Part shown: piece by piece, positions 1-9,286 of the stretch
How positions within the stretch are numbered: position 1 is the stretch's first letter
Layout: the number at the start of each line of letters is the position of its first letter
Assembly (NCBI GenBank): GCA_028875055.1
Contig: JAPPGG010000066.1
Coordinates: 106,125 to 170,124, forward strand
Direction of reading: 5' to 3'
DNA from: Chloroflexota bacterium
GTDB taxonomy: Bacteria; Chloroflexota; Dehalococcoidia; Lucifugimonadales; UBA3495
DNA length: 64,000 nucleotides
The notes under the pieces: generated by a model
What the model saw: the letters and a program-made list of their open reading frames with translations, nothing else
Database searches by the model: none
What the model was told of the DNA's origin: nothing
Made by a program: the position numbers and the translations under genes

Positions 1-1341
1 GGCGATGGGTTCGGGGCGCTCGAGTGAGTCGAGGCGTGTGAGTACGTCCGCGGCCGTGGGTTCGGAGAGGCGGAGGGAGGCGCAGTCGCGGAATTTAGCG
101 CGGATGTCGTCCATGGTCACACCGCGGAGGGCGCCGGAACTGGCGCGGCGGGCCTGCTGCCGGAGGACTGTGCCGTCCTTCAGATACACACCGACCTCGT
201 TGCAACCCTCGGTCCAGCTTGGCTTGCCCTCGTTGCCGGGGAAGCGGCGCATATCTATGCGGGGGATGAGGGACTGGGCGGCGGGGCGGAGGACCTGGTT
301 GTCGTCGAAGGAGTCCAGGCCCACGCGGCGGTCGAGGAGGGCGGCGGCGAGGCAGTACTGCATGCTGAACTTGCCTTCCAGGGACGACAGCGGGCGGGAG
401 TGAATGAGAGAGCGGGGAGGGTCGAAGTCCACCATCACCTCGATTCTCTCCACGGCATCGGGGTCAATGGAGCCCTGGGAGAGGAGGTCGAAGGTGGCGT
501 CGAGGGCGAGGTGGGCACTGCCACAGCAAGGATACTTCTTTACCTCGATACCCGACTCCACCAGGTAGCACTTGTTCTCCAGGTTTCGCATCACCTGTCC
601 GGCGTCGAAGTCGCGGCCGCCGGAGAAGGCTCGGATGAAGCCGAAGCGACCCTCCAGGGCGTCGGGGCTGGCGGTGAAGCCGTCGCGCACGAGCAGGGCG
701 GAAACCACCCCGGCACGGGCGGCGTCGCCGGCGTGGAAGGGCTTGGTCATGGTGCCAAAGTTCTGACGGAGGCCCGAAGCCTGGGAGGCGCCCATGGAGA
801 TGGCCATAGCGGCCTGGCCCGGGGCCAGACCCATCAGCTTGGTGGCGGCGGCGGCCGCGCCAATGGCGCCAAGGGGCCCGGTGGGGTGCCAGCCCAGGTC
901 ATCGTAGTAGGCCTCGCCCAGGGACTCGCCGACGGCGCAGGCTACCTGGAAGCCGGCCATGTAGCCCAGCAGCATATCGCGGCCGGAGGCGCCGGAAGCC
1001 TCGGCGGCTGCGAAGGCGGCGGGCAGCAAGACGGCAGTGGGGTGGGTTTTGGTGACCTGGGTGATGTCGTCGTAGTCGAGGGCGTGGGCCATGGCGCCGT
1101 TTACGAGAGCGGCATTGGCGGCGGAAGTCCGGAAACCCCGACCCACCACGGTGGCAACGGGGGCAGAGCTTTCGGCGGCCACGTAGCGGTGGAGGATGTC
1201 GGCCAGCTCTTCGCGGCTGCCGGCGAGCATGCAGGCCAGGCAGTCTATGATGGCCCCCATGGCGGCCTCCACGGCGTCGGGTGGGAAGTCCTCGATTGCG
1301 GCGTTGGCGAGGTATTGGCCGATACTGCTGGTGATATCCAT
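1..1341 (-). CDS. MmgE/PrpD family protein (3' end outside window)
   Basis: The minus strand reads open from an ATG at 1341 (MDITSSIGQYLANAAIEDFP) to the window edge without a stop, about 447 codons, so the C-terminus is missing. The translation has MmgE/PrpD hallmarks: an N-terminal helical region with DCLACMLAG, the segment ALDYDD near residue 90, the signature GWHPTGPLGAIGAAAAA and a later KYPCCGSAH motif. The family includes 2-methylcitrate dehydratase, cis-aconitate decarboxylase and many uncharacterised hydro-lyases, so the substrate cannot be assigned. The start is supported by a GGAGGTCCC stretch just upstream. It is on the same strand as the S9 peptidase gene, 54 bp downstream of that gene's stop. 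Confidence 0.9.
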   Translation of the reverse strand, partial: MDITSSIGQYLANAAIEDFPPDAVEAAMGAIIDCLACMLAGSREELADILHRYVAAESSAPVATVVGRGFRTSAANAALVNGAMAHALDYDDITQVTKTHPTAVLLPAAFAAAEASGASGRDMLLGYMAGFQVACAVGESLGEAYYDDLGWHPTGPLGAIGAAAAATKLMGLAPGQAAMAISMGASQASGLRQNFGTMTKPFHAGDAARAGVVSALLVRDGFTASPDALEGRFGFIRAFSGGRDFDAGQVMRNLENKCYLVESGIEVKKYPCCGSAHLALDATFDLLSQGSIDPDAVERIEVMVDFDPPRSLIHSRPLSSLEGKFSMQYCLAAALLDRRVGLDSFDDNQVLRPAAQSLIPRIDMRRFPGNEGKPSWTEGCNEVGVYLKDGTVLRQQARRASSGALRGVTMDDIRAKFRDCASLRLSEPTAADVLTRLDSLERPEPIA

Positions 1342-1395
1342 GGGACCTCCTGATTGTCGTGAGGCGATGATATGCAGATAAAGGCCGCCGCGCAA

Positions 1396-3888
1396 CTACT
1401 CGGTAATGCCCAGGCTGGACAGGATGAAGGCGTATTCCTCGGCGATTTCGTACCAGCGGGCGAACCTGCCCGACCTGCCGCCATGCCCGGAGCCCATATC
1501 GGTCTTGAGAAGGAGCAGGTTGTCGTCGGTTTTGAGGGTCCGGAGCCTGGCGACGTACTTGGCCGGTTCCCAGTAGGTCACGCGGGTGTCGTTGAGGCCG
1601 GCGGTGACCATTATGGGGGGATAGGGACCGGGTTTCAGCTGGTCGTAGGGCGAGTAGGACCGGATGTAGTCGAAGGCGGCCGGGTCCTGGATGGGATTGC
1701 CCCACTCGGGCCACTCCAGCGGGGTGAGGGGCAGGTCTTCGTTGAGCATGGTGTTGAGAACATCGACGAAGGGGACCTGGGTTACCATGACGCCCCAGAG
1801 TTCGGGGGCCTGATTTACGACAGCCCCCATAAGGGTGCCTCCGGCGCTGCCGCCGGATATGGCGATTCGCCCCTCTGACCCGTAGCCCTCGCTGACCAGG
1901 TGGCGGGCCACGTCCACGAAGTCGTTGAAGGTGTTGACGCGCTGGAAGAGCTTGCCGGCTTCGTACCAGTGAAAACCGAGGTCGTCGCCACCGCGGATGT
2001 GGGCAATGGCGAAGATGAAGCCCCGGTCGAGGAGGGAGAGCCTGGCGGTGGAAAAGGTGGGAGAAACGGCGCTGCCGTAGGCGCCGTAGCCGTAGATGTA
2101 GAGGGGCGCGGAGCCATCCACCGGCGTGTCCCGGTGGCGGACGATTGAGACGGGGACGAGGACTCCGTCCCTGGCGAGGGCCAGTTCCCGGTGGGTGACG
2201 TACCGGGAACCATCATAGCCGCTGGGGATCTGCTGCACTTCGCGCACCTCCAGGTCCCCCGACTGGATGTGGTAGTCGTAGGTGGTCCAAGGGGTGACCA
2301 TGGAAGTGTAAGAGAGGCGCAGGGTGGGATCATCGAATTCGGGGGCGAAGTCTATGTAGGCGGTGTAAGCCTTCTCGGGAAACCGGATGTGGGCAGATTC
2401 GCCGGCCCGGTTGATGATGCGGACCTGGTCGAGGCCGTCAATGCGCTCCTCCACGGCGATGACATCTTCCGTCAGGCTGAAGTGGTTAAGGTAGAGGGAG
2501 TCGGAGCCCTGCAAAATGGTTGACCAGGCATCCTGGGTGGGGTTTTGCTCGGGAGCGACGGCCAAGCGGAAGTTGGGATGATTGTCGTTGGTGAGGATGA
2601 TGAAACGGTCGCCCTGATGGTCGATGGAGTAGTCGTGGCCGGGGCTGCGGGGAGCAACCAGGATGGGAACGGCGGAAGGGTCGTCAGCGGGGACAAGGCG
2701 CAACTCGGAGGTTACGTGGTCGCCGGCGCCGATGATGACGTACTTGCCGGATGCGGTCCCGGAGACACCCACGAAAAACCCCGTGTCCGGTTCTTCGAAG
2801 ATGACTGGGTCTTCCTCAGCAGGCTGTCCCAGGGTGTGGCGGCGGACCTGCCAGGGGCGGCCGCTGTCGTCCGTGGTGGTGTAGAAGAAGGATGAATCGT
2901 CTGTGGCCCAGACGGCGCGACCTCGAATTCCGAGGATGGTGTCGGGCAACAGGTCCCCGGTTTCCAGGTCTTTGACCGTCAGGGTGAAGCGCTCGGAGCC
3001 GTTGGTGTCGGCGCTGTAGGCCAGCAGGGAGCCGGAGTTACTCACCGTCAGAGAGCCCAGGCGAAAATACTCGAGGCCCTGGGCCAGCTGGGGTTCATCC
3101 AGGAAGACCCGGGCGTTGGCGGTGGGGCCCTCCCTGGCGTCGGGATCGGAAGCAGGCCAGCGGAGCCACTGGCGATACTGGCTGCCTTCCCCATACTGCC
3201 ACTGGTAGTACCATTCCCCGCGACGGCGAGGGAGGCTGGTGAGCTGGGCCGGCTGGCGTCCCTCAATTTCCCCGAAGATGGTGTCTATCAGGCCCTGCTG
3301 CGGGGCCATGCTGGCCTCGAAATAGGCGTTTTCCGCCTCGAGGTAGGCCAGGACATCCTCATCATCGACCGTGGGGAAGTCCTGGTCCTGTAGCCAGTGC
3401 CAGGGGTCCTCGATTGTGATGCCGTGGTGGGTGAAGCTGTGCGGACGCCGTTCGGCAACGGGAGGCAGTGGCCCAACTTCCGCAACTGGGTCAGCGTCAG
3501 GGACTGACGTCGCTGGCGGCGGCTCGGGCGTGGCAGCCAATTCCCCAGCGGGCGGCGTGGCTGGCGGAACAGGCGTAGGAGCATGCTCCGTTGCGATCGG
3601 CGCGGGCGCAGGCGTGGGCACGGGGGACGCGGAAGTTGCGGCCAAAGGCTGGGCGGCGCCGGTGGCCGTAGGGACGGGACTTGCCACGACTACGGGTTCG
3701 GAAGTGGACTCACGAGTGGGCGAAGCGGTGGGGAAAACAGCGCCAGAGGTCGGGGTCGGAAATGGTGTGGGGGGCGGCGGGGGCGGTTCCGCTACGCAGG
3801 CGGCGAGGGCGAAGAAGACAATGGCGGTGAGAGCAATGACAAACGGGGAAGATTGAGGAATTGGCAAGCTGGGAGCCTCCGGATGCAA
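1396..3888 (-). CDS. Secreted S9A prolyl oligopeptidase / oligopeptidase B-like lipoprotein
   Basis: An 830-residue serine peptidase of the prolyl oligopeptidase family. The N-terminus is a lipoprotein signal (hydrophobic stretch ending ALAAC, Cys about 32), followed by a Pro/Thr/Ala-rich linker to about residue 140. A seven-bladed propeller region precedes the C-terminal alpha/beta-hydrolase domain. The catalytic triad is visible: Ser681 in GGSAGG, Asp767 in LNDTRV and His802 in GSGHGG. The entry motif RRPHSFTHHGITIEDPWHWL and the domain order fit oligopeptidase B (PtrB) and related enzymes that cleave short peptides. It probably acts outside the cytoplasmic membrane, which is unusual since most oligopeptidase B enzymes are cytosolic. 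The signal and linker account for the length above the family's usual 680-720 residues. Confidence 0.93.
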   Translation of the reverse strand: MHPEAPSLPIPQSSPFVIALTAIVFFALAACVAEPPPPPPTPFPTPTSGAVFPTASPTRESTSEPVVVASPVPTATGAAQPLAATSASPVPTPAPAPIATEHAPTPVPPATPPAGELAATPEPPPATSVPDADPVAEVGPLPPVAERRPHSFTHHGITIEDPWHWLQDQDFPTVDDEDVLAYLEAENAYFEASMAPQQGLIDTIFGEIEGRQPAQLTSLPRRRGEWYYQWQYGEGSQYRQWLRWPASDPDAREGPTANARVFLDEPQLAQGLEYFRLGSLTVSNSGSLLAYSADTNGSERFTLTVKDLETGDLLPDTILGIRGRAVWATDDSSFFYTTTDDSGRPWQVRRHTLGQPAEEDPVIFEEPDTGFFVGVSGTASGKYVIIGAGDHVTSELRLVPADDPSAVPILVAPRSPGHDYSIDHQGDRFIILTNDNHPNFRLAVAPEQNPTQDAWSTILQGSDSLYLNHFSLTEDVIAVEERIDGLDQVRIINRAGESAHIRFPEKAYTAYIDFAPEFDDPTLRLSYTSMVTPWTTYDYHIQSGDLEVREVQQIPSGYDGSRYVTHRELALARDGVLVPVSIVRHRDTPVDGSAPLYIYGYGAYGSAVSPTFSTARLSLLDRGFIFAIAHIRGGDDLGFHWYEAGKLFQRVNTFNDFVDVARHLVSEGYGSEGRIAISGGSAGGTLMGAVVNQAPELWGVMVTQVPFVDVLNTMLNEDLPLTPLEWPEWGNPIQDPAAFDYIRSYSPYDQLKPGPYPPIMVTAGLNDTRVTYWEPAKYVARLRTLKTDDNLLLLKTDMGSGHGGRSGRFARWYEIAEEYAFILSSLGITE

Positions 3889-3986
3889 GGTAAGGGATTT
3901 CAGCGGGAGTTGATTGTATAACGATACTCAGTTTCTGGTCGAGGCTTAACAAGGCCAGGACAATCGAGCCCTAACTGACAGTCACC

Positions 3987-4111
3987 CTGAACCCTTCTGC
4001 CTGGCTCAGGGGAAACGCCGCCGAAGTATCTAAACTCCAACATACAAGCGTGCTATCGGCCCCGAAACCGGGCTGAGGACAAGGTCTTCAGGCCTCTCGG
4101 CAAGTCCAGGT
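3987..4111. repeat. Dispersed repeat A, copy 1
   Basis: About 125 bp in the 360-bp gap before the oxidoreductase gene. It aligns with 10359-10482: both copies share CTGGCTCAG, GGAAAC, CCGnCGAAG, AGCGTGC, GCTGAGGACAAGG and TTCAGGC in the same order and spacing, with scattered substitutions. No reading frame is conserved. I see no gene in the rest of this gap. Confidence 0.75.
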
Positions 4112-4248
4112 TGAAGTGGTCTGTGGGGCCAACCCTGGCGAATTTTGAGCGGACATCTAAACGCGAGGGCCCGCAAGGAAAGAACGCTGATTGACAGGGT
4201 GTTAAGGCGTGGGGATAATCGGCGAAACTTCCAGGGGAGGGCAGGGCA

Positions 4249-5442
4249 ATGGCTGAGACCGCTGACGTAGTTGTAGTCGGGGCAGGGGTGGTTGGCTGCT
4301 CGGTGGCCTATTACCTGGCCCGGGAAGGCATAAAGGTCGCGCTGCTGGAAGGAGAAGCAATTGGGAGCGGCGCATCGGCGCACGCCACCGGGTCCCTCAG
4401 CCTATTGGGCGCCGAGTTCTCGCCCGGGCCATCTTTTGAGATGGCGAGGGCTTCCTACGACGAATTCCCCGGGCTGGTGGCCGAACTGGAGGAGGCTACC
4501 GGTATGGACCTGCTCTACCAGCGGAGGCCGTCGCTGAGGCTGGCCATGGACGAGGAGGAGGCCGAGCTGATACGGGGGATGATGAAGTGGCAGCAACCCC
4601 TGGTGAGCATGCGCTGGATTGACGCAGCAGAGGTGCATACCATTGAACCGCGCCTGGCTGCTTCGCTGGCGGGGGCGGCCTACGAGGAGGAGTCGGCGCA
4701 ACTGGACAGCTACCGCCTTAACCTGGCGCTGGGACGGGGCGCTGAACTGAAGGGCGCAAGGATAATCCAGCGGCAGGTTACGGGTCTGGTCAGCAGGGAC
4801 GCGACGGTTGCGGGGGTCAGGACTGCCACGGGCGACATCCATTGCGACACGGTGGTGGTAGCCGCCGGGACCTGGAGCCGGGCCTTCACCCCCTGGCTGG
4901 AGTTTCCCGTTCCGGTACGGCCGATGAAGGGGGAGCGTCTGCTGCTCAACTATCCGGGGGAACCGCTGCCCGTGCTGATCAGCTCTCCCAAGCGGGGGCA
5001 CATGATCAGCCGGCTGGACGGCCTGACCAGCGTGGGAAGCACGGGAGGACGGGACTACGATGAGAGGGAGCTGTTTGCGGGAGAGGAGTTCGACCGGCAG
5101 CCCACGGAATCGGCGCGGCTGGAACTGCTGCAGAGGGCGATGGATGTCCTGCCAGACCTGGAACGGGCGGAACTGGTGCAACAACTGGCCGGCTCGCGCC
5201 CCCTGAGTCCGGACAGCAAGCCAATAATCGGTCCGGTACCGGGATGGACGGGAGCATTGCTGGCGACGGGGCATACTACCAAGGGCATACACCTGGGTCC
5301 GATAACGGGAAAGATAGTGCTGGACTATGTAAAAGACGGCGGCACGACAGCGGTTTCGGACATGAGCGAGTTTCTGCCGGACCGTTTTGCGGGGTTTACT
5401 GACGCGGACTTTATGCCGGGGGCGCGGGCGGCAGAGGAATAG
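4249..5442 (+). CDS. FAD-dependent oxidoreductase, DAO family (glycine/sarcosine/D-amino acid oxidase-like)
   Basis: A 397-residue flavoprotein of the DAO superfamily. The N-terminus carries the dinucleotide-binding motif DVVVVGAGVVGCSVAYYLA, followed by the second FAD contact VALLEGEAIGSGASAHATG. The C-terminal region SRPLSPDSKPIIGPVPG and TGHTTKGIHLGPITG matches the second FAD-binding part typical of glycine and sarcosine oxidases. It should oxidise an amine or amino acid and deliver electrons to O2 or a carrier. The start is an ATG preceded by GGGAGGGCAGGGCA. It stands alone on the plus strand between minus-strand genes, so context does not identify the substrate. Confidence 0.9.
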   Translation: MAETADVVVVGAGVVGCSVAYYLAREGIKVALLEGEAIGSGASAHATGSLSLLGAEFSPGPSFEMARASYDEFPGLVAELEEATGMDLLYQRRPSLRLAMDEEEAELIRGMMKWQQPLVSMRWIDAAEVHTIEPRLAASLAGAAYEEESAQLDSYRLNLALGRGAELKGARIIQRQVTGLVSRDATVAGVRTATGDIHCDTVVVAAGTWSRAFTPWLEFPVPVRPMKGERLLLNYPGEPLPVLISSPKRGHMISRLDGLTSVGSTGGRDYDERELFAGEEFDRQPTESARLELLQRAMDVLPDLERAELVQQLAGSRPLSPDSKPIIGPVPGWTGALLATGHTTKGIHLGPITGKIVLDYVKDGGTTAVSDMSEFLPDRFAGFTDADFMPGARAAEE

Positions 5443-6152
5443 AGGGGTTCTGGCGGCGGGCGGTTCAGGGTCGCGGGCGACCGTTTCCTGCCTCTTGACG
5501 GAGGTGGGGCATGGGGGGGTTACACCTTGCCAATAGCAAGGCCAAGGGTATAGGGCCAATTCGCGCATGATAGACCAACACCTTGAAGAAAATTTCAGGG
5601 GAGGATTGCCTGCCATGGGACGGCGCGCGGGGCTGGAAAAATGAGAGTCGCCGGTCGGTCCCTGGAAGGATGGGACAAGTAAAGGTCGGAGAAGGGCGCA
5701 CCGGGGTTGACCGGGCGCCAGTGACAAAGAAGCCGGTGGATGAGGATTGTCACGACAGGGAAGGAAAACCGCTGCTGGACCGACCGCTTTGAATTGATGG
5801 GGAGAAACAGTGTAACGCCGCCCCCCAGAGAACGGCGGGCCATGAGTCTTTTGCAGGTTCCCGCCGGCGCTCTCCGGTATGACGCGGGGCTGGCTGACAC
5901 GGAAATCCTGCCAACTCTGGACCCTTACAAGGTGATTGTTCAGAGTTGATTAGTCACAGTTGCCCGGAAGACGCTATACCGGCGCGGGCTGGAATCCGGC
6001 AGGGCCTACGGTACATGCAGCTCAAACGTGGCTAGGATTCCTGGCTACCGGCTGTCTGGGGTATGGCGGAGAGTCCCCACCCCTTCACTTCCAAGTGGTT
6101 GAACCCTAGCCCTCCCCCATGAAGGGGGGATATTGATGCGTAAACAGTCCGT
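5443..6152. other. Non-coding gap without a recognisable gene
   Basis: About 710 bp between the convergent oxidoreductase and molybdenum hydroxylase genes. Only short unsupported reading frames are present. A small inverted repeat (TCCCCC/GGGGGA) lies at about 6112-6130. The rest of the gap, to 6302, is mostly the hairpin element listed at 6153-6238. Confidence 0.6.
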
Positions 6153-6238
6153 TTCAGGTGGTAACGCACCGGCGGACCGGTCGAAATGCAGTCAGGGCGG
6201 GTTTGAGACCCGCCCCTGCCTGCTGTGTACCACCTGAA
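6153..6238. repeat. Hairpin element C, copy 1 (MITE-like)
   Basis: An 86-bp element bounded by perfect 11-bp inverted ends, TTCAGGTGGTA at 6153-6163 and TACCACCTGAA at 6228-6238. It contains an internal hairpin at 6195-6215 with arms GGGCGGGT and ACCCGCCC. A second element with nearly the same ends and the same internal hairpin lies at 34353-34462, so this is a dispersed family and not a one-off terminator. Confidence 0.7.
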
Positions 6239-6302
6239 TGACAGCGCCACCTGTTGATGCTGTTTCCGGAAAGGGCGGCGGTTTGAAGTGGGGCCGGCGA
6301 TG

Positions 6303-8591
6303 TCAGACCGCCAGGCCCTCAGCTCGTTTCAGTTCCTGGAGTTCGTCGCCGATGTAGGCGACGTCGTTGCCTTCTCCCCGCAGGGCCGCGAGGACGCGCT
6401 CTCCGGACAGGGGCAGTTCCCGGATTCTGACCCCCACAGCATCGTAGATAGCGTTGGCGATGGCGGCGGGGGGGCCGAAACCGGGAGGCTCGGCAACCGC
6501 CCGGGCGCCAAAGGGGCCATCCTCGGAGGGAACGCGGACCAACAGGGTCTCCAGTTCCGGGAGGTCCAGGGCTAGTGGCATAAGATAGGAGGCGAAGGAG
6601 GGGTTGCGCACGGCGCCGGTCTCCGGGTCGAACTGCATGTCTTCGGTTAGAGCGCGGCCGATGCCCTGGACGGCGCCGCCTTCCAGCTGGCCCTCCACGG
6701 CCATGGGATTGATGGCCACTCCCACATCCTGGCACTGGACGTAGCGGGTAAGTTTGACCTGCCCGGTATCCCGGTCAACCTGGACCTCGGCGGCCTGGGC
6801 GCTGAAGACCGGGGCGTAGGGCAGGGTGGACAACGAGGCATTACCAACAATGGGACCCGAACGGGAGGTGACGCTCATGGCGGCCAGCTGCCCGAGGGTA
6901 AGGGACTGGGGCGGATTGTCCTGGACGTACACGCTGCCGTCGGCACAGGCCAGGGCGTCCTGGGGAACGCCAAGACGGTCGGCAGCCAGGGCCAGCAGCT
7001 TGTTGCGGGCGTCTTCTGCGGCCAGTTCCACGGCCTTGCCCTGGCTGTAAACGATACGGCTGCCGCCGCTGGGCCCGGTGAAGGGCGCGAGGTCGGTGTC
7101 GCGCCTGGCAACTATGACCTGGTCCATGGCGATGCCGAGGGACTCGGCGGCGATGGAGGCCAGGGAAGTGTCGCTGCCGGAAATGTCCACAGAGCCGGTC
7201 AGGAGGCTGACGGTGCCGTCCTCATTAACGCTGATAGAAGCGGTGGAGGGTCCGGTGCCGCTGCGCCACTCGCAGAGAGCGATTCCGACCCCGTGTCCCT
7301 CGGGGAGTTCCCTGGGCAAGCCCAAACGTTCCTTGACGGCCGCCAGGCACTCGAACAGACCGTTGCGGGGCACCCGGGAGCCATTAACGGCGGTGTCGCC
7401 CTCCTTGATGGCGTTCTTCAGCCGAAAGTCCAGGGGATCCATCCCCAGGTTGTGGGCAATCATGTCCATGTGGGACTCGACGGCGAAGGTCATGTCGGCG
7501 ACGCCGGAGGCGCGGTAGGAACCCACGTAAACCTTGTTGGTGTAGGCGGCGTAGGAGCGCAGCCGGAAATTGGGAATGTCATAGGCCCCCAGGCCGTGAC
7601 CAATGCCCGAGTTGGGGCCGGCGCCCAGGTAGGCGCCAACATCAAAGATGGTGTAGGCCTCGCGGGAGACAATGGTCCCGTCTTTATTGACGCCAGTCTT
7701 GAGATAGTTGGTAACGGGATGGCGGGGGCCGTTCTGGGTGAAGACCTCTTCGCGGTTGTTGATGAGCTTGACGGGGCTGCCGGTTTTCATGGAAAGGAGG
7801 GAGGGGAAGGCCTCGAAGGCCAAGCGTAACTTGGCGCCGAAGCCGCCGCCCAGTTCCATGGGGATGACCTTGATGTTGGAAAGGGGCATGTCGAGGACGG
7901 AGGCCAGCTGGGCCCGGACCTGGTAGGGGCCCTGGGTTGAAGCCCAGACGGTCAGGCGGCCGTTGGCTTCCACATTGGCAACGCAGGCCATGGGTTCCAG
8001 GAAGCCCTGGTTAATACCCTGGGAGCGAAAGGTATCTTCGAAGACGTGGTCGGCATCCTGGAAAGCCTGTTCCACGTCGCCCCGGTCGGCGTCGAGGAGG
8101 GTACAGATGTTGCCCCCCTCGATGGTGAACCCGTAACCCTCATAGCTTTCCAGGTCGGGGTGCACCGAGGGAGAGCCGGCCCGCAAAGCGGTCAGGGGGT
8201 CCACCACAGGCTCGAGGTCCTCGTACTGGACGTCGATGAGGGCAAGGGCTTCCTCGGCGGTAATTTCGTCCTCGGCAGCCACGGCGGCCACCGGTTCTCC
8301 GATGTAGTAAACCTTGTCCCGGGCCATGATGTAGCGGTCCTTCAGGGCGCCGGAGCCGAAACGAATTTCAGGGAAATCGACGCCGGTGATGACCGCCCTT
8401 ACGCCGGGCAGGGCCTGGGCCCGGGAGGTATCGATGCTGACGATCCGGGCGTGGCTCCGGGAGCTGCCCAGAGTCTTGCACATCAGCATGCCCGGGAGGT
8501 AAACGTCGCCGGCGTAGGTGGCCCGGCCGGTAACCTTCTCCCAGGCATCAACGCGAGGATTGTTCTGTTCGAGGACCTTGAAGGTTGCCAT
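6303..8591 (-). CDS. Xanthine dehydrogenase family, molybdopterin-binding subunit
   Basis: A 762-residue large subunit of a molybdenum hydroxylase. It opens with the usual RVDAWEKVTGRATYAGDVYLPGMLM and has the Mo-cofactor contacts MELGGGFGAK and GPSGGSR, and near the C-terminus GARAVAEPPGFGPPAAIANA, whose Glu is the conserved catalytic base of the family. The segment at the CO dehydrogenase active-site loop reads GSYRASGVAD and lacks the Cys of form I CO dehydrogenase, so it is probably an aldehyde, purine or other heterocycle hydroxylase. It is the last gene of a minus-strand operon with the FAD and 2Fe-2S subunits (9287-10210, 8730-9209). Confidence 0.95.
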   Translation of the reverse strand: MATFKVLEQNNPRVDAWEKVTGRATYAGDVYLPGMLMCKTLGSSRSHARIVSIDTSRAQALPGVRAVITGVDFPEIRFGSGALKDRYIMARDKVYYIGEPVAAVAAEDEITAEEALALIDVQYEDLEPVVDPLTALRAGSPSVHPDLESYEGYGFTIEGGNICTLLDADRGDVEQAFQDADHVFEDTFRSQGINQGFLEPMACVANVEANGRLTVWASTQGPYQVRAQLASVLDMPLSNIKVIPMELGGGFGAKLRLAFEAFPSLLSMKTGSPVKLINNREEVFTQNGPRHPVTNYLKTGVNKDGTIVSREAYTIFDVGAYLGAGPNSGIGHGLGAYDIPNFRLRSYAAYTNKVYVGSYRASGVADMTFAVESHMDMIAHNLGMDPLDFRLKNAIKEGDTAVNGSRVPRNGLFECLAAVKERLGLPRELPEGHGVGIALCEWRSGTGPSTASISVNEDGTVSLLTGSVDISGSDTSLASIAAESLGIAMDQVIVARRDTDLAPFTGPSGGSRIVYSQGKAVELAAEDARNKLLALAADRLGVPQDALACADGSVYVQDNPPQSLTLGQLAAMSVTSRSGPIVGNASLSTLPYAPVFSAQAAEVQVDRDTGQVKLTRYVQCQDVGVAINPMAVEGQLEGGAVQGIGRALTEDMQFDPETGAVRNPSFASYLMPLALDLPELETLLVRVPSEDGPFGARAVAEPPGFGPPAAIANAIYDAVGVRIRELPLSGERVLAALRGEGNDVAYIGDELQELKRAEGLAV

Positions 8592-8729
8592 TTTTCAAAC
8601 TCCTTCAGATCTGTTGTTGAGGCGGCGATCGCGGAGACTTGGCGCCGGCCCGTTATTGGCCCCGGCGGTTCCCGCCGGAAGGGGGACGACGGTTTAGTTC
8701 CGACCAATCAATGCATTCCCGCTGTCCCG

Positions 8730-9209
8730 CTAACATTGGGAGGCCATCCGGTCCGCCGCCAGGAGAATGGCCTCAACCACCTTGGTGTAGCCGGTGCAGC
8801 GGCAAAGGTTGCCGCCGATGGCGAACTTGACCTCTTCCGCCGAGGGCCGGGGGTTATCCTGGAGCAGGCCGACGGCGGCCATTATCAGGCCGGGGGTGCA
8901 GTAGCCGCACTGCAGACCGCCCCGTTCGATGAAGGCCTGCTGGACGGGGTGAAGCGCATCGGGGGTAGCCAGGCCTTCGACCGTGGTGACGTCGGAGCCC
9001 TGGGCGCTCATGGCCAGTACCAGGCAGGAGGTGACGGGTTTCCCGTCGAGAATGACAGTGCAGGCGCCACAGTCGCCTTCGTCACACCCCTTCTTGGTGC
9101 CCGTCAAGCGCAACTCATCGCGCAGAGTATCCAGCAGGGAATAATAGGGGGCCACGAAGATCTGCCGCTCGTGGCCGTTTACCGTGATGGCCAGTGGTTG
9201 CTTGTTCAC
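8730..9209 (-). CDS. Xanthine dehydrogenase family, 2Fe-2S subunit
   Basis: A 159-residue small subunit with both [2Fe-2S] clusters of the family. The plant-ferredoxin-type cluster is in GCDEGDCGACTVILDGKPVTSC (Cys 42, 47, 50, 62), and the second cluster is in CGYCTPG and CRCTGY. It passes electrons from the Mo site to FAD. The start is a GTG with a strong GGAGGT nine bases upstream. It lies between the FAD subunit gene (77-bp gap) and the Mo subunit gene (138-bp gap) on the same strand, the usual M-S-L order. Confidence 0.96.
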   Translation of the reverse strand: MNKQPLAITVNGHERQIFVAPYYSLLDTLRDELRLTGTKKGCDEGDCGACTVILDGKPVTSCLVLAMSAQGSDVTTVEGLATPDALHPVQQAFIERGGLQCGYCTPGLIMAAVGLLQDNPRPSAEEVKFAIGGNLCRCTGYTKVVEAILLAADRMASQC

Positions 9210-9286
9210 CTGGGCACCTCCGGGAGGTTGGTGTGCGCCGCCGGGGAACGGGAATGGTCCACCTGGAATGCTGCGGCTTGCGCCGT

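Noticed and set aside
400..1353. Plus-strand 317-residue open frame
   Set aside because: It is antisense to the MmgE/PrpD gene, whose translation has clear family motifs; the plus frame is low-complexity Gly/Val/His.
4402..5727. Minus-strand 441-residue open frame
   Set aside because: Antisense of the DAO-family oxidoreductase; Arg/Pro/Gln-rich with no motifs.
6303..8591. Form I aerobic CO dehydrogenase
   Set aside because: The active-site loop lacks the AYxCSFR Cys; the same holds for the Mo subunit at 44036-46306.
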